Made by a program: the position numbers and the translations under genes
Shown here: in pieces, positions 56,047 to 64,000 of the stretch
Position numbering within the stretch: position 1 is the stretch's first letter
Layout: each line of letters starts with the position of its first letter
The notes under the pieces: generated by a model
Seen by the model: the letters and a program-made list of their open reading frames with translations, nothing else
Told to the model about the DNA's origin: nothing
Database searches by the model: none
Assembly (NCBI RefSeq): GCF_003287935.1
Contig: NZ_CP030287.1
Span: 4,120,267-4,184,266, forward strand
Direction of reading: 5' to 3'
Source of the DNA: Streptomyces sp. ICC1
GTDB lineage: Bacteria > Actinomycetota > Actinomycetes > Streptomycetales > Streptomycetaceae
DNA length: 64,000 bases

Positions 56047-58377
56047 TCAGCTCCTCTCCGCCGTGCCACGGCCCTGCGGGGACGTGGGGGGCAGGGGGTC
56101 GGTGCGGGAGACCTGGGTCTCCGGATAGGCCTCGTGGCCCGGTGCGGTGGGCGGCGCGGGGACCTCGTCGACCCGCTCGGCGGCCTCGATGCGCGCCGCG
56201 CAGACCTTGTACTCGGGGATCTTCGAGCGCGGGTCGAGGGCGTCGATGGTCAGGGCGTTCGCCGAGGTCGGGACGGGCCAGTGGTAGGGGATGAAGACCG
56301 TGTCGGGGCGGATGGCCTCGGTGACCAGCGCCGGGAACACCTCGCTGCCCCGGCGGGTGACCACCCGTACGGGGTCGCCGTTCCTGAAGCCGTGCGAGGG
56401 GTGGACCTCCACCCAGGGGCGGGGGGTCTGCTCGACGAGGGCTCCCAGGCGGCGGGTCTGGTTGCCGGAGAGGAAGTGCGCGACGGTGCGGCCGGTGGTG
56501 AGGGAGAGGGGGTACTCCTCGGTGTAGGGGTCCATCGGCGCGTGCCACTCGACGACCTGCATGTGGACCTTCCCGTCGGGGTGGAAGGTCTTGCCGCCCT
56601 CGAACAGCCGGGGCGTGCCCGGGTGGTCGGTGGAGGGGCAGGGCCACATGATCCCGCCGGTCTCCTCGAGGCGTTCGTAGGTGATGCCGTAGTAGTCGTT
56701 GACCGTGCCGGCGGAGGCGATGCGCAGCTCCTCGAACACCTCCCGGGAGCCGGGGAAGTCGAACTTGTCGCCGACGCCGAGCCGGCGGGCGAGCTCGCAC
56801 ATCACCCACGTGTCGGTGCGGACCCCGGCGGGCGGCTCCTGCGCCTTGTTGTGCTTGACGACGCGGGCCTCCGTATTGGCCATGACGCCCTCGTCCTCGG
56901 CCCAGACGGTGACGGGGAAGACCACGTGCGCGTTGTTCGCGGTCTCGGAGAGGAAGAAGTCGAACTGCGCGTGGAACTCGAGGGTGTCGTAGCCCTGCTT
57001 GACCGTCGCGTAGTTGGGGAGCGAGACGAAGGGGTTGTTGCAGATGCCGATGAGGCCTCGGATCTCGCTCCGCTGCATCTGCCAGACCATCTCCATCATG
57101 GAGGTGCCGGCGAGCGGGAGTTCGGACTCCTCGATGCCCCAGATCTGGCAGATCTGGCGGCGGTGCTCCTCGTTCATGATGGAGCGGCCTCCGGGCAGGA
57201 GGTCGGACTTCTGGCCGTGTTCGCGGCCGCCCTGGCCGTTGCCCTGGCCGGTGATGGTGCCGTAGCCGGCTCCGGGCTTGCCGAGGTTTCCGGTGGCCAC
57301 GCACACGTTGATGATGGACAGGCAGTTCTCGACGCCCTGCGAGTGGTGTTCGACCCCGCGCGCGTGGAAGGCCATGGCCTTGTCCGCGCCGGCGAACATC
57401 CGGGCGACCTGGACGATCTGCGAGGCGGGGACGCCGCAGATCTCCGCGGACCGGGCGGGCGGGTAGTCCTGGACGGTCTTCTTGACCTCGTCCCAGCCGG
57501 TGGTGTGCGCGGCGAGGTAGGCCTCGTCGGTCAGGCCCTCGCCGACGATCACGTTGAGCACGGCGTTGAAGAAGGCCGAGTCGGTGCCGGGCTTGATGGC
57601 GACGTGGACATCCGCGGTGCGGGCGATGGCCGTCTCGCGCGGGTCGACCACGATCAGCGAGGCCCCGCGGTCCCGGGCGCCCCAGATGTACTGGGTCATC
57701 ACGGGGAAGCACTCCCCCACGTTCGACCCGGCGATCAGCAGGCAGTCGGTGAGGAGGATGTCGGAGAAGGGGTTGGCGGCCCGGTCGATGCCGAAGGCGA
57801 GCTTGTTGGCGCCGGCGGCGCTGACCATGCACAGGCGGCCGTTGTAGTCGACGTGGCGGGTCTTGAGGGCGACCCTGCCGAACTTCCCCACCAGGTAGGT
57901 CTTCTCGGAGTACAGGCTGGCTCCGCCGAGCAGTCCGAAGGCGTCGTTGCCGTGGGCGCCCTGGATGCGGCGGATCTCGGAGACGGTGAAGTCGAGTGCC
58001 TCGTCCCAGGAGCACTCCTTGAACTCCTCGTCCCGCGTGCGCCGCATCAGCGGCGCGGTCAGCCGGTCGGGGTGGTTGACCTGCTGGTAGGCGTTGATGC
58101 CCTTGGGGCACAGCCGCATCCGGTTGATGTCGTGGTTGCGGGGCTCGACGCCGAAGACCTTGCCGCCCTTGTCGACGCGCAGGTACATGCCGCACTGCAC
58201 GCCGCAGAAGCAGCAGTGGGTGGGGACGAGGGTCTCGCCGTTCTGGTCGGCGTGCCATTTGTCGGCGGGGATGCCGCCGGCGTCGCGGAAGTTGCGGGTG
58301 CCGGGCGGGGCGATGGCCGGGTCGATGGAGATGGGTACGGGCCGGGACGCGGCCTTGGCGGGGTCCGTCGCGGTCAC
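56047..58377 (-). CDS. Molybdopterin oxidoreductase, nitrate-reductase type catalytic subunit
   Basis: 776 residues from GTG at 58375-58377. The N-terminal [4Fe-4S] ligands are Cys55, 58, 62 and 90. YNGRLCMVSAAGANKLAFG has the Mo-ligand candidate Cys183 in the position of NasA/NarB/NapA (RLCM), whereas formate dehydrogenases have Sec/Cys in a RV(C/U)HGPS context. No twin-arginine signal, so it is cytoplasmic. The NarK-type transporter supports nitrate as substrate; formate dehydrogenase is a second choice given the adjacent pfl genes. The start overlaps the gamma-like gene's stop. Confidence 0.88.
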   Translation of the reverse strand: MTATDPAKAASRPVPISIDPAIAPPGTRNFRDAGGIPADKWHADQNGETLVPTHCCFCGVQCGMYLRVDKGGKVFGVEPRNHDINRMRLCPKGINAYQQVNHPDRLTAPLMRRTRDEEFKECSWDEALDFTVSEIRRIQGAHGNDAFGLLGGASLYSEKTYLVGKFGRVALKTRHVDYNGRLCMVSAAGANKLAFGIDRAANPFSDILLTDCLLIAGSNVGECFPVMTQYIWGARDRGASLIVVDPRETAIARTADVHVAIKPGTDSAFFNAVLNVIVGEGLTDEAYLAAHTTGWDEVKKTVQDYPPARSAEICGVPASQIVQVARMFAGADKAMAFHARGVEHHSQGVENCLSIINVCVATGNLGKPGAGYGTITGQGNGQGGREHGQKSDLLPGGRSIMNEEHRRQICQIWGIEESELPLAGTSMMEMVWQMQRSEIRGLIGICNNPFVSLPNYATVKQGYDTLEFHAQFDFFLSETANNAHVVFPVTVWAEDEGVMANTEARVVKHNKAQEPPAGVRTDTWVMCELARRLGVGDKFDFPGSREVFEELRIASAGTVNDYYGITYERLEETGGIMWPCPSTDHPGTPRLFEGGKTFHPDGKVHMQVVEWHAPMDPYTEEYPLSLTTGRTVAHFLSGNQTRRLGALVEQTPRPWVEVHPSHGFRNGDPVRVVTRRGSEVFPALVTEAIRPDTVFIPYHWPVPTSANALTIDALDPRSKIPEYKVCAARIEAAERVDEVPAPPTAPGHEAYPETQVSRTDPLPPTSPQGRGTAERS

Positions 58378-59468
58378 TTGAACCCCTTCTTGACGTGGGT
58401 CAGGTAGGCGCTGCCGCGCAGGACGCGCTTGCAGCGCGGGCAGTACTCGGCCCACGCGTCGAAGTCGAGCTTCAGGTCCTTCATCGTGCCGCGCAGGTTC
58501 TCCACGTACGGGGCGGTGTCGATGGGCTCTTCGCAGCGCTTGCAGAGGAAGATCTGCTCGTCCTGGCGGGCCGTGTACTTGAAGAGCTGCATGCCGACGG
58601 CGGCCGGGCGCTGGACGATGTGGAAGAACTTCCCGAACGGGATGTAGATGAGGGTGAACACCACCGACACCATGTGCAGGATCGCGAGGAACTCGTATCC
58701 GCCGCCGTGCAGGAAGATCGACGAGAAGGTCAGCAGCAGACCGGTGACGGAGATCACGATCAGGCAGATCAGCGGGAGCAGGTCGTAGGCGAAGCGCTGG
58801 CCGGTCATGGCCCCGCGGTCCTTCATCCGGCGCCACAGGAAGTACGAGGCTCCGGGGATGACGAGGACGGCGGCGATGTCGAGGCCGTGGAACATCAGCC
58901 AGCCCAGGATGTTCAGCGAGTCGAAGCCGAGGACCTTGATGCCCCAGATCCGCATCTCGTACCCGGGTCCCGTCGCGCTGTCCCCGGTGAAGGTGAACCA
59001 GCCCCAGGTCAGCGGGAAGGTGATCGCCGCGGCGAGCAGGCAGCCCCAGAACATGAGCTGGTGGGCGATCCAGCGGGGCCGGGAGCGGGCGCCGAGGAAC
59101 TTCTGGAATCCGAGGTAGGTGGCGATCATCTTCGGCAGGGCGGTGGGTGCCTTGCGGAAGTTGTCGGCCGAGAAGAAACTGCCGAAGCCCTTCTTGAAGA
59201 GGCGTCGGGCTCCGGGGGCCGAGACCCACACCGTGTACCGGTAGGCCACGCCGAAGGCCAGGAAGACCGTGGCGACGGCGTACGGCAGCAGGGCGGAGTC
59301 GAAGTCCCGCAGCAGCCGGCTTCCGAGCACGATGGCGATGATGAGGAGGAGCGAGACGACGGTGCCGGCCAGGGTGGCCCGTGCGGTGACGGACCGCCCG
59401 GCGGGCGGCGAGGTCTCGGGCGCCGGTGGGGGCGGCGCGGCGTCGATGACATCTGAGGGCTCGGACAC
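58374..59468 (-). CDS. Membrane quinol-oxidising subunit, NarI/heterodisulfide-reductase-like
   Basis: 364 residues with seven or so hydrophobic spans, starting MSEPSDVIDAAPPPPAPETS. His-containing spans (RWIAHQLMFWGCLLAA, WLMFHGLDIAAVLVIPG, ILHMVSVVFTLIYIPFGKFF) are like the heme b ligands of NarI. The C-terminus has two CxxC pairs (LCKRCEEP and YCPRCKRV), a zinc- or Fe-S-binding knuckle not seen in NarI. It should link the quinone pool to the Fe-S and molybdenum subunits encoded next. First gene of the complex, 83 bp after the pflA stop. Confidence 0.8.
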   Translation of the reverse strand: MSEPSDVIDAAPPPPAPETSPPAGRSVTARATLAGTVVSLLLIIAIVLGSRLLRDFDSALLPYAVATVFLAFGVAYRYTVWVSAPGARRLFKKGFGSFFSADNFRKAPTALPKMIATYLGFQKFLGARSRPRWIAHQLMFWGCLLAAAITFPLTWGWFTFTGDSATGPGYEMRIWGIKVLGFDSLNILGWLMFHGLDIAAVLVIPGASYFLWRRMKDRGAMTGQRFAYDLLPLICLIVISVTGLLLTFSSIFLHGGGYEFLAILHMVSVVFTLIYIPFGKFFHIVQRPAAVGMQLFKYTARQDEQIFLCKRCEEPIDTAPYVENLRGTMKDLKLDFDAWAEYCPRCKRVLRGSAYLTHVKKGFK

Positions 59469-59551
59469 AGCACCACGCTAGGTGGTCTGTACCGATTAAG
59501 CCCGTTATGTAGAGCTCATCGGTGCGCCGTACGGGTGGCGGCCCCGGCGCC

Positions 59552-60379
59552 TCAGACCGCGTTCAGTCCCTGCGCGGCGAAGATCGCCTTCGCCTCGGCG
59601 ACCTGCCCGGCGGTCGGCGACGGCGTGTCGTGGAGGGTGAACTTCATGTCGAGCGCCTCCCACTTGCCCTCGCCGAGCTTGTGGAAGGGCAGTACGTCGA
59701 CCCGCGAGACGTTGCCGAGGGTGCCCGCGAAGGCGGCGACGCCCTCGATGTTCTCCCTGGCGTCGGTCAGCCCCGGCACCAGCACGAACCGCAGGTGCAC
59801 CTCCTTGCCGAGGTCGGCGAGGCGGCGGGCGAAGTCCAGGGTCGGCTCCAGCGGGCGGCCGGTGACGTGCCGGTAGGTCTCGCGGTCCCACGACTTGATG
59901 TCCAGCAGGACCAGGTCCACATCGCGCAGCAGCGCGTCGGTGGCGCGGGCCCCGAGGAAGCCGGAGGTGTCCAGGGCGGTGTGCAGCCCGAGGTCGTTCT
60001 TCATCCGGTGCAGCAGCTCGCCCGCGAAGACGGGCTGGAGCAGCGGCTCACCGCCGGAGATGGTGGCGCCGCCCCCGGAGGCGGCGATGAACTTGGTGTA
60101 CTTGCGGGCCTCGGCGATGACGTCGTCCGCCGAGGTGCGCTTGCCGTTGCGCATCCGCATGGTGTCGGGGTTATGGCAGTACAGGCAGGTCAGCGGGCAG
60201 CCGGACAGGAAGGTGACGAACCGGGTCCCGGGGCCGTCGACCCCGGTGGACAGGTCCCAGGAGTGCACCGTGCCCTCGCTCGGCCGCTGGGTCGCGGCGG
60301 CGGCGGGAGTCTGGCCGGCGCTGACGCTGATGGCGTTGGCGTGGCCGACGGGAAGGCTCGTACCGAAGAGGACGGTCAT
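59552..60379 (-). CDS. pflA: Pyruvate formate-lyase-activating enzyme
   Basis: 275 residues. The radical SAM cluster motif CPLTCLYC has Cys61, Cys65 and Cys68; SGGEPLLQP is the SAM glycine motif, and GRDFA-like ELDIKSWD/LLDIKS and LVPGLTD follow as in E. coli PflA. It makes the glycyl radical on PflB (Gly731) under anoxic conditions. It lies 109 bp downstream of pflB on the same strand with a GC-rich hairpin between. An N-terminal 35-residue extension (to VHSW) is longer than in E. coli. Confidence 0.93.
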   Translation of the reverse strand: MTVLFGTSLPVGHANAISVSAGQTPAAAATQRPSEGTVHSWDLSTGVDGPGTRFVTFLSGCPLTCLYCHNPDTMRMRNGKRTSADDVIAEARKYTKFIAASGGGATISGGEPLLQPVFAGELLHRMKNDLGLHTALDTSGFLGARATDALLRDVDLVLLDIKSWDRETYRHVTGRPLEPTLDFARRLADLGKEVHLRFVLVPGLTDARENIEGVAAFAGTLGNVSRVDVLPFHKLGEGKWEALDMKFTLHDTPSPTAGQVAEAKAIFAAQGLNAV

Positions 60380-60423
60380 GGCAGGTGCTCCAGCTTCCAG
60401 ATTCCGTGGACTGATCTGGTGAC

Positions 60424-60465
60424 GCGCGGTCCCGGGGCCGGGTGAGGGCCGGCCCCGGGCCGCGC
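60424..60465 (-). other. GC-rich hairpin between pflB and pflA
   Basis: GCGCGG(T)CCCGGGGCCGG (60424-60442) pairs with a 17-bp complement ending at 60465, with one bulge. It may slow or stop transcription after pflB, lowering pflA, or protect the upstream mRNA. No T run follows. Confidence 0.65.
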
Positions 60466-60488
60466 GTGCTCGTGGTCTCCCGTGAGGG

Positions 60489-62759
60489 TCAGAGAGAGCC
60501 GTGGAAGGTGCGGTTCAGCACGTCGAGCTGCTGAGCGCGCGTGAGGCGGACGAAGTTCACCGCGTAGCCGCTGACGCGGATGGTCAGCTGCGGGTAGTTC
60601 TCCGGGTGCTCCATGGCGTCCATGAGCGTGTCGCGGTTGAGCACGTTCACGTTCATGTGGAAGCCGTCGACCGCCATGTAGCCGTCGAGGACGCCCGCCA
60701 GGTTCTTGATCCGCTCCTCGGGAGTGCGGCCCAGGCCGTCGGGGGTGACGGTGTTGGTCAGCGAGATGCCGTCCTCGGCGTCCTCGTAGGGGAGCTTGGC
60801 GACCGACAGCGCCGAGGTGACGTAGCCGTGGGTGTCGCGGCCGTTCATCGGGTTGGCGCCCGGGGAGAACGGCTCGCCCGCGCGGCGTCCGTCCGGCGTG
60901 TTGCCGGTCTTCTTGCCGTAGACCACGTTCGAGGTGATGGTCAGGACCGACTGGGTGTGCTCGGCCTCGCGGTAGGTCGGGTGCTTGCGCACCTTCTTCA
61001 TGAACTCCTCGACGAGCCAGACGGCGATCGAGTCGACGCGGTCGTCGTTGTTGCCGAAGGCCGGGTACTCACCCTCGATGGTGTAGTCGGTGACCAGGCC
61101 GGTCTCGTCGCGCACCGCGGTGACCTTGGCGTGCTTGATGGCCGACAGAGAGTCCGCGGCGACCGAGAGGCCGGCGATGCCGCAGGCCATGGTGCGGCGC
61201 ACGTCGCGGTCGTGGAGCGCCATCTCGATGCGCTCGTAGGCGTACTTGTCGTGCATGTAGTGGATGACGTTCAGGGCGTGGACGTAGGTGTCGGCGAGCC
61301 ATTCCATCTGCTCGTCGAACTTGGCCATGACCTCGTCGTAGTCCAGCACGTCGGAGGTGATCGCACCGGTGGCCGGGCCGACCTGGGCGCCGGACTTCTC
61401 GTCGCGGCCGCCGTTGATCCCGTAGAGCAGGGTCTTGGCGACGTTGACGCGGGCGCCGAAGTACTGCATCTGCTTGCCGACGGGCATGGCCGAGACGCAG
61501 CAGGCGATGGCGGTGTCGTCGCCGAAGCGCGGGCGCATCAGCTCGTCGGACTCGTACTGCACCGAGGAGGTGTCGATCGAGACCCGGGCGCAGAACTCCT
61601 TGAAGCCCTGCGGCAGCTGGGGCGACCAGAAGACCGTCATGTTCGGCTCGGGGGCCGGGCCGAGGTTGTAGAGGGTGTGGAGGTAGCGGAACGAGGTCTT
61701 GGTGACCAGCGGACGGCCGTCCTCGCCCATGCCGGCGATCGACTCGGTGACCCAGGTGGGGTCGCCGGAGAAGAGCTCGTCGTACTCCGGGGTGCGCAGG
61801 AAGCGGACGATGCGGAGCTTGATGATGAAGTCGTCGACCAGCTCCTGGGCCTGCTCCTCGGTGAGGAGGCCGGCCTCGATGTCGCGCTGGAGGTAGACGT
61901 CGATGAAGGTGGAGGTGCGGCCGAGCGACATGGCCGCGCCGTTCTGCTCCTTCACGGCGGCCAGGTACGCGAAGTACAGCCACTGGATGGCCTCGCGGCC
62001 GGTGGTGGCCGGGCCGGAGATGTCGTAGCCGTAGGAGGCGGCCATCGCCTTGAGCTCGGCGAGGGCGCGGACCTGCTCGGAGAGCTCCTCGCGCAGGCGG
62101 ATCGTCTCCTCCAGCGAGCGGTTGCCCGCGGGGAGGGAGTTGATCTCCTCCTTCTCCTCCTTCTTGAAGGCGATGAGGCGGTCGACGCCGTAGAGGGCCA
62201 CGCGGCGGTAGTCGCCGATGATGCGGCCGCGGCCGTACGCGTCCGGCAGGCCGGTCACGATGCCGGCCTTGCGGGCGGCGCGGATGTCGGGGGTGTACGC
62301 GTCGAAGACACCGGCGTTGTGGGTCTTGCGGTACTCGGTGAAGACCTTCTCCAGGTCGTCCGAGACCGGGTAGCCGTAGGTCTCCAGGGCGCCGGCGACC
62401 ATGCGCCAGCCGCCGTACGGCATGATCGCGCGCTTGAGCGGGGCGTCCGTCTGGAGGCCGACGATCAGGTCCTTGTCGCGGTCGATGTAGCCGGGGGCGT
62501 GCGCGGTGATCGACGACGGGATGTCGTACGCGACGTCGTAGACGCCCTTCTCGCGCTCCTCGGGGAACTTGTCCGTGATCGCCTTCCACACGGCGGTGGT
62601 GCGCTCGGTGGGGCCGGCGAGGAAGGTGTCGTCACCCTCGTACGGCGTGTAGTTCTGCTGGATGAAGTCGCGGACGTCGATGGCGTCACGCCACAGACCG
62701 CCCTTGAAGCCGTTCCAGGCCTCGCCGTTCTTCGTGGTTTCCGCAGGGGTGGCAGTCAT
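60489..62759 (-). CDS. pflB: Formate C-acetyltransferase (pyruvate formate-lyase)
   Basis: 756 residues from ATG at 62757-62759 ([20 protein letters not shown]) after GGAAGG; an in-frame ATG 13 codons upstream (62796-62798) is an alternative. Active-site cysteines are Cys420-Cys421 ([12 protein letters not shown]) and the glycyl radical is Gly731 (RVSGYAVNF), both as in E. coli PflB (759 aa). It converts pyruvate and CoA to acetyl-CoA and formate, and the radical is destroyed by oxygen. It is unexpected in an obligately aerobic genus. Regulatory sites lie upstream: three DevR-like boxes and a Rex palindrome. Confidence 0.95.
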   Translation of the reverse strand: MTATPAETTKNGEAWNGFKGGLWRDAIDVRDFIQQNYTPYEGDDTFLAGPTERTTAVWKAITDKFPEEREKGVYDVAYDIPSSITAHAPGYIDRDKDLIVGLQTDAPLKRAIMPYGGWRMVAGALETYGYPVSDDLEKVFTEYRKTHNAGVFDAYTPDIRAARKAGIVTGLPDAYGRGRIIGDYRRVALYGVDRLIAFKKEEKEEINSLPAGNRSLEETIRLREELSEQVRALAELKAMAASYGYDISGPATTGREAIQWLYFAYLAAVKEQNGAAMSLGRTSTFIDVYLQRDIEAGLLTEEQAQELVDDFIIKLRIVRFLRTPEYDELFSGDPTWVTESIAGMGEDGRPLVTKTSFRYLHTLYNLGPAPEPNMTVFWSPQLPQGFKEFCARVSIDTSSVQYESDELMRPRFGDDTAIACCVSAMPVGKQMQYFGARVNVAKTLLYGINGGRDEKSGAQVGPATGAITSDVLDYDEVMAKFDEQMEWLADTYVHALNVIHYMHDKYAYERIEMALHDRDVRRTMACGIAGLSVAADSLSAIKHAKVTAVRDETGLVTDYTIEGEYPAFGNNDDRVDSIAVWLVEEFMKKVRKHPTYREAEHTQSVLTITSNVVYGKKTGNTPDGRRAGEPFSPGANPMNGRDTHGYVTSALSVAKLPYEDAEDGISLTNTVTPDGLGRTPEERIKNLAGVLDGYMAVDGFHMNVNVLNRDTLMDAMEHPENYPQLTIRVSGYAVNFVRLTRAQQLDVLNRTFHGSL

Positions 62760-62844
62760 CGCCCGCACCTTCCGAGTCGCCTCATTGCTTGTATCCATTG
62801 CACGCCTTTTGATCGATCATTTGGCGCCGCGTTGGTCCTGAGCT

Positions 62845-62861
62845 GGGGCCCGAAAGTCCCC
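62845..62861 (-). promoter_or_regulatory. DevR/OsdR-like box A upstream of pflB
   Basis: GGGGCCCGAAAGTCCCC; on the gene strand GGGGACTTTCGGGCCCC. It shares the GGGAC...GG(G/C) layout of DosR/DevR boxes, known in M. tuberculosis and for OsdR of Streptomyces, which respond to low oxygen and nitric oxide. Confidence 0.5.
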
Positions 62862-62869
62862 TCATCCCC

Positions 62870-62885
62870 GACCCCAAGGGTCCCC
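62870..62885 (-). promoter_or_regulatory. DevR/OsdR-like box B upstream of pflB
   Basis: On the gene strand GGGGACCCTTGGGGTC, the same pattern as box A, 9 bp upstream of it. Confidence 0.45.
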
Positions 62886-62912
62886 CATCCCCGTTGACCT
62901 GGCACTTTGAGC

Positions 62913-62928
62913 AGGCCAAAGGTCCCTA
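62913..62928 (-). promoter_or_regulatory. DevR/OsdR-like box C upstream of pflB
   Basis: On the gene strand TAGGGACCTTTGGCCT, again the same pattern, close to the Rex palindrome at 62935. Three similar boxes in 84 bp fit a cooperative response regulator. Confidence 0.5.
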
Positions 62929-62934
62929 GTGCGC

Positions 62935-62952
62935 TTGTGAAAGCTTTCACAA
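62935..62952 (-). promoter_or_regulatory. Rex operator (18-bp palindrome)
   Basis: TTGTGAAAGCTTTCACAA is a perfect palindrome, matching the Rex operator form TTGTGAAxxxxTTCACAA known from Streptomyces coelicolor. Rex leaves DNA when NADH/NAD rises, so pflB would be derepressed under oxygen limitation. It is about 180 bp upstream of the pflB start and 49 bp past the transporter stop. Confidence 0.85.
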
Positions 62953-63000
62953 GAATCTCGGGGAGGACCGCGCACGACCCCTACGGGAGGGCCCGACCGG

Positions 63001-64000
63001 TCAGACAATCTGAACCAGGGCGAAGCCTGTGGATACCGCGACGCACGTCGTGACCAGGCCCGGCAGCATGAAGGATTGGTTGACGACGAAGCGGCCGACC
63101 CGGGTGGTGCCGGTCCTGTCGAAGTTGATCGCCGCGATGAAGGTGCCGTAGGTGGGGAGGAGGAAGTAGCCGTTCACGGCGGGCCACATCGCGATGAGGA
63201 GCGGGGCCGGGATACCGAGGGCGAGCCCGAGGGGCATCAGCGCCTTGGTGGTCGTGGCCTGGCTGAACAGCAGCGCGGAAAGGAGCAGCAGCATGATGGC
63301 GAAGAACCAGGGGTGGTCCTGCGCGACCCCGCCGAGCGCGCCGGTGATCCGGGCCTCGTTGGCGCCGATGAAGGACAGTCCGAGCCACGACAGCCCGAAG
63401 ACGCCGATGACGGCGACGAGCCCTGACTTGGCCACGTCCGTGCCCGGTATCCGCTTGGCGTCGACCTTGCACAGCAGCAGGATCAGCGCGGCCACGGCCA
63501 TCATCAGGATCTCGATGGTGGCGGGCATCGACAGGGGCCCCTTGGCGGTCTCGGGCCGCAGCGCCGGGCAGAGACCGCTGAGGACGACGGCGACGGTCCC
63601 GCCGAGGAAGAGGTACGCCGACCAGCGCGCCCGCGGCCGCAGCGGCGGGGCGGCTTCGGCCGGGGCGGGGGCCTCGATCTCACCGGCGGCCAGGCGCCGC
63701 AGGTACTCGGCGTCCTGCCCGAGCTCCTTGCCGACGCGGGACTGCACGGTGGCGGCGACGAGCACGCCGAGCAGCGTGGCCGGCACGGCGACGGCCATGA
63801 TCCTCGGCAGGTCCCAGCCGTCGCCGTCGAACATCACGATCATGGCGGCCATGGCGGCGGAGACGGGCGAGGCGGTGATACCGAAGGTGGCCGCGATGGA
63901 GGAGACGGCGATGGGCCGCTCCGGGCGGATGCCGCCTTCGCGGGCCACGTCGTGGATCACGGGGAGCAGGGGTTGAAGTGCTCTCCCGGCTGGAGCCGGG
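63001..64000 (-). CDS. Anaerobic C4-dicarboxylate transporter, Dcu family (cut by window end)
   Basis: The leftward frame is open through the right window edge, so the start lies outside. RPERPIAVSSIAATFGITAS followed by PVSAAMAAM is the hallmark segment of DcuA/DcuB (PF03605); long hydrophobic spans follow to FALVQIV at 63001. Dcu proteins exchange fumarate, succinate and malate or aspartate under anoxia. It reads toward pflB, about 240 bp away, and so sits with other anaerobic functions. About one third of the protein is missing. Confidence 0.85.
   Translation of the reverse strand, partial: PAPAGRALQPLLPVIHDVAREGGIRPERPIAVSSIAATFGITASPVSAAMAAMIVMFDGDGWDLPRIMAVAVPATLLGVLVAATVQSRVGKELGQDAEYLRRLAAGEIEAPAPAEAAPPLRPRARWSAYLFLGGTVAVVLSGLCPALRPETAKGPLSMPATIEILMMAVAALILLLCKVDAKRIPGTDVAKSGLVAVIGVFGLSWLGLSFIGANEARITGALGGVAQDHPWFFAIMLLLLSALLFSQATTTKALMPLGLALGIPAPLLIAMWPAVNGYFLLPTYGTFIAAINFDRTGTTRVGRFVVNQSFMLPGLVTTCVAVSTGFALVQIV

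Noticed and set aside
56047..58377. Formate dehydrogenase as first choice
   Set aside because: The Cys context is RLCM as in NasA/NarB/NapA rather than the RV(C/U)HGPS of formate dehydrogenases, and a NarK gene is in the operon; kept only as alternative.

Overview
The window is high-GC actinomycete DNA, almost certainly Streptomyces. Coding frames show the usual strong GC bias, GTG and TTG starts are common, and paralogues and gene types are typical of the genus (large LuxR ATPase regulators, class F sortase, DUF2530, SerC, CtpE-like ATPase, several MFS pumps). I cannot assign a species. No rRNA, tRNA or CRISPR array is visible.

Layout. (1) 1-8 kb: two regulator loci, one divergent from a secreted peptide gene, followed by a scarred stretch. 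This holds remnants of fbiC and of an SDR gene, a MITE with 35-bp inverted ends, and an aldo/keto reductase gene split by an inverted intact paralogue. (2) 8-37 kb: mostly conserved chromosomal genes. These are ThpR, a MarR/MFS pair, an NCS2 purine permease, DUF2530, a CtpE-like P-type ATPase, an MFS/ArsR divergent pair, an FG-GAP secreted protein, a sacsin-like ATPase, a sortase operon, SerC, and an FAD/Fe-S oxidoreductase frame that runs into a galactokinase-like region. Then come a phosphoesterase, an MFS pump, an amino-acid ABC transporter, a frameshifted membrane 'oxidoreductase', and an MscS channel. (3) 37.3-52.8 kb: a biosynthetic gene cluster with a divergent P450 and an 11-gene, mostly overlapping operon plus an MFS pump. 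(4) 53-64 kb: an anaerobic or hypoxic metabolism island read leftwards. It holds a Dcu-type C4-dicarboxylate transporter (cut by the window end), pyruvate formate-lyase and its activase, a membrane-linked molybdenum oxidoreductase complex with four-cluster and Rieske subunits, and a NarK transporter.

The cluster in (3) reads as a pathway. A PhzE-type aminodeoxyisochorismate synthase, a PhzD-type isochorismatase and an EntA/DhbA-type SDR would make 3-hydroxyanthranilate from chorismate. A long-chain polyprenyl diphosphate synthase and a MenA-like UbiA prenyltransferase would attach a polyprenyl chain. A squalene-hopene-cyclase-like class II cyclase would fold the chain. A P450, a Baeyer-Villiger-type flavoprotein, a desaturase-like flavoprotein, a salicylate-hydroxylase-like flavoprotein and a methyltransferase would tailor it. 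I do not recognise the product; this is the best candidate for an undescribed system here.

In (4) the pflB upstream region carries a perfect Rex-type palindrome and three DevR/OsdR-like boxes. This suggests control by both NADH redox state and oxygen or nitric oxide. A second MITE copy sits exactly between (3) and (4) and supplies the stop codon of the NarK gene. Calls rest on reading motifs and family knowledge; no database search was run.
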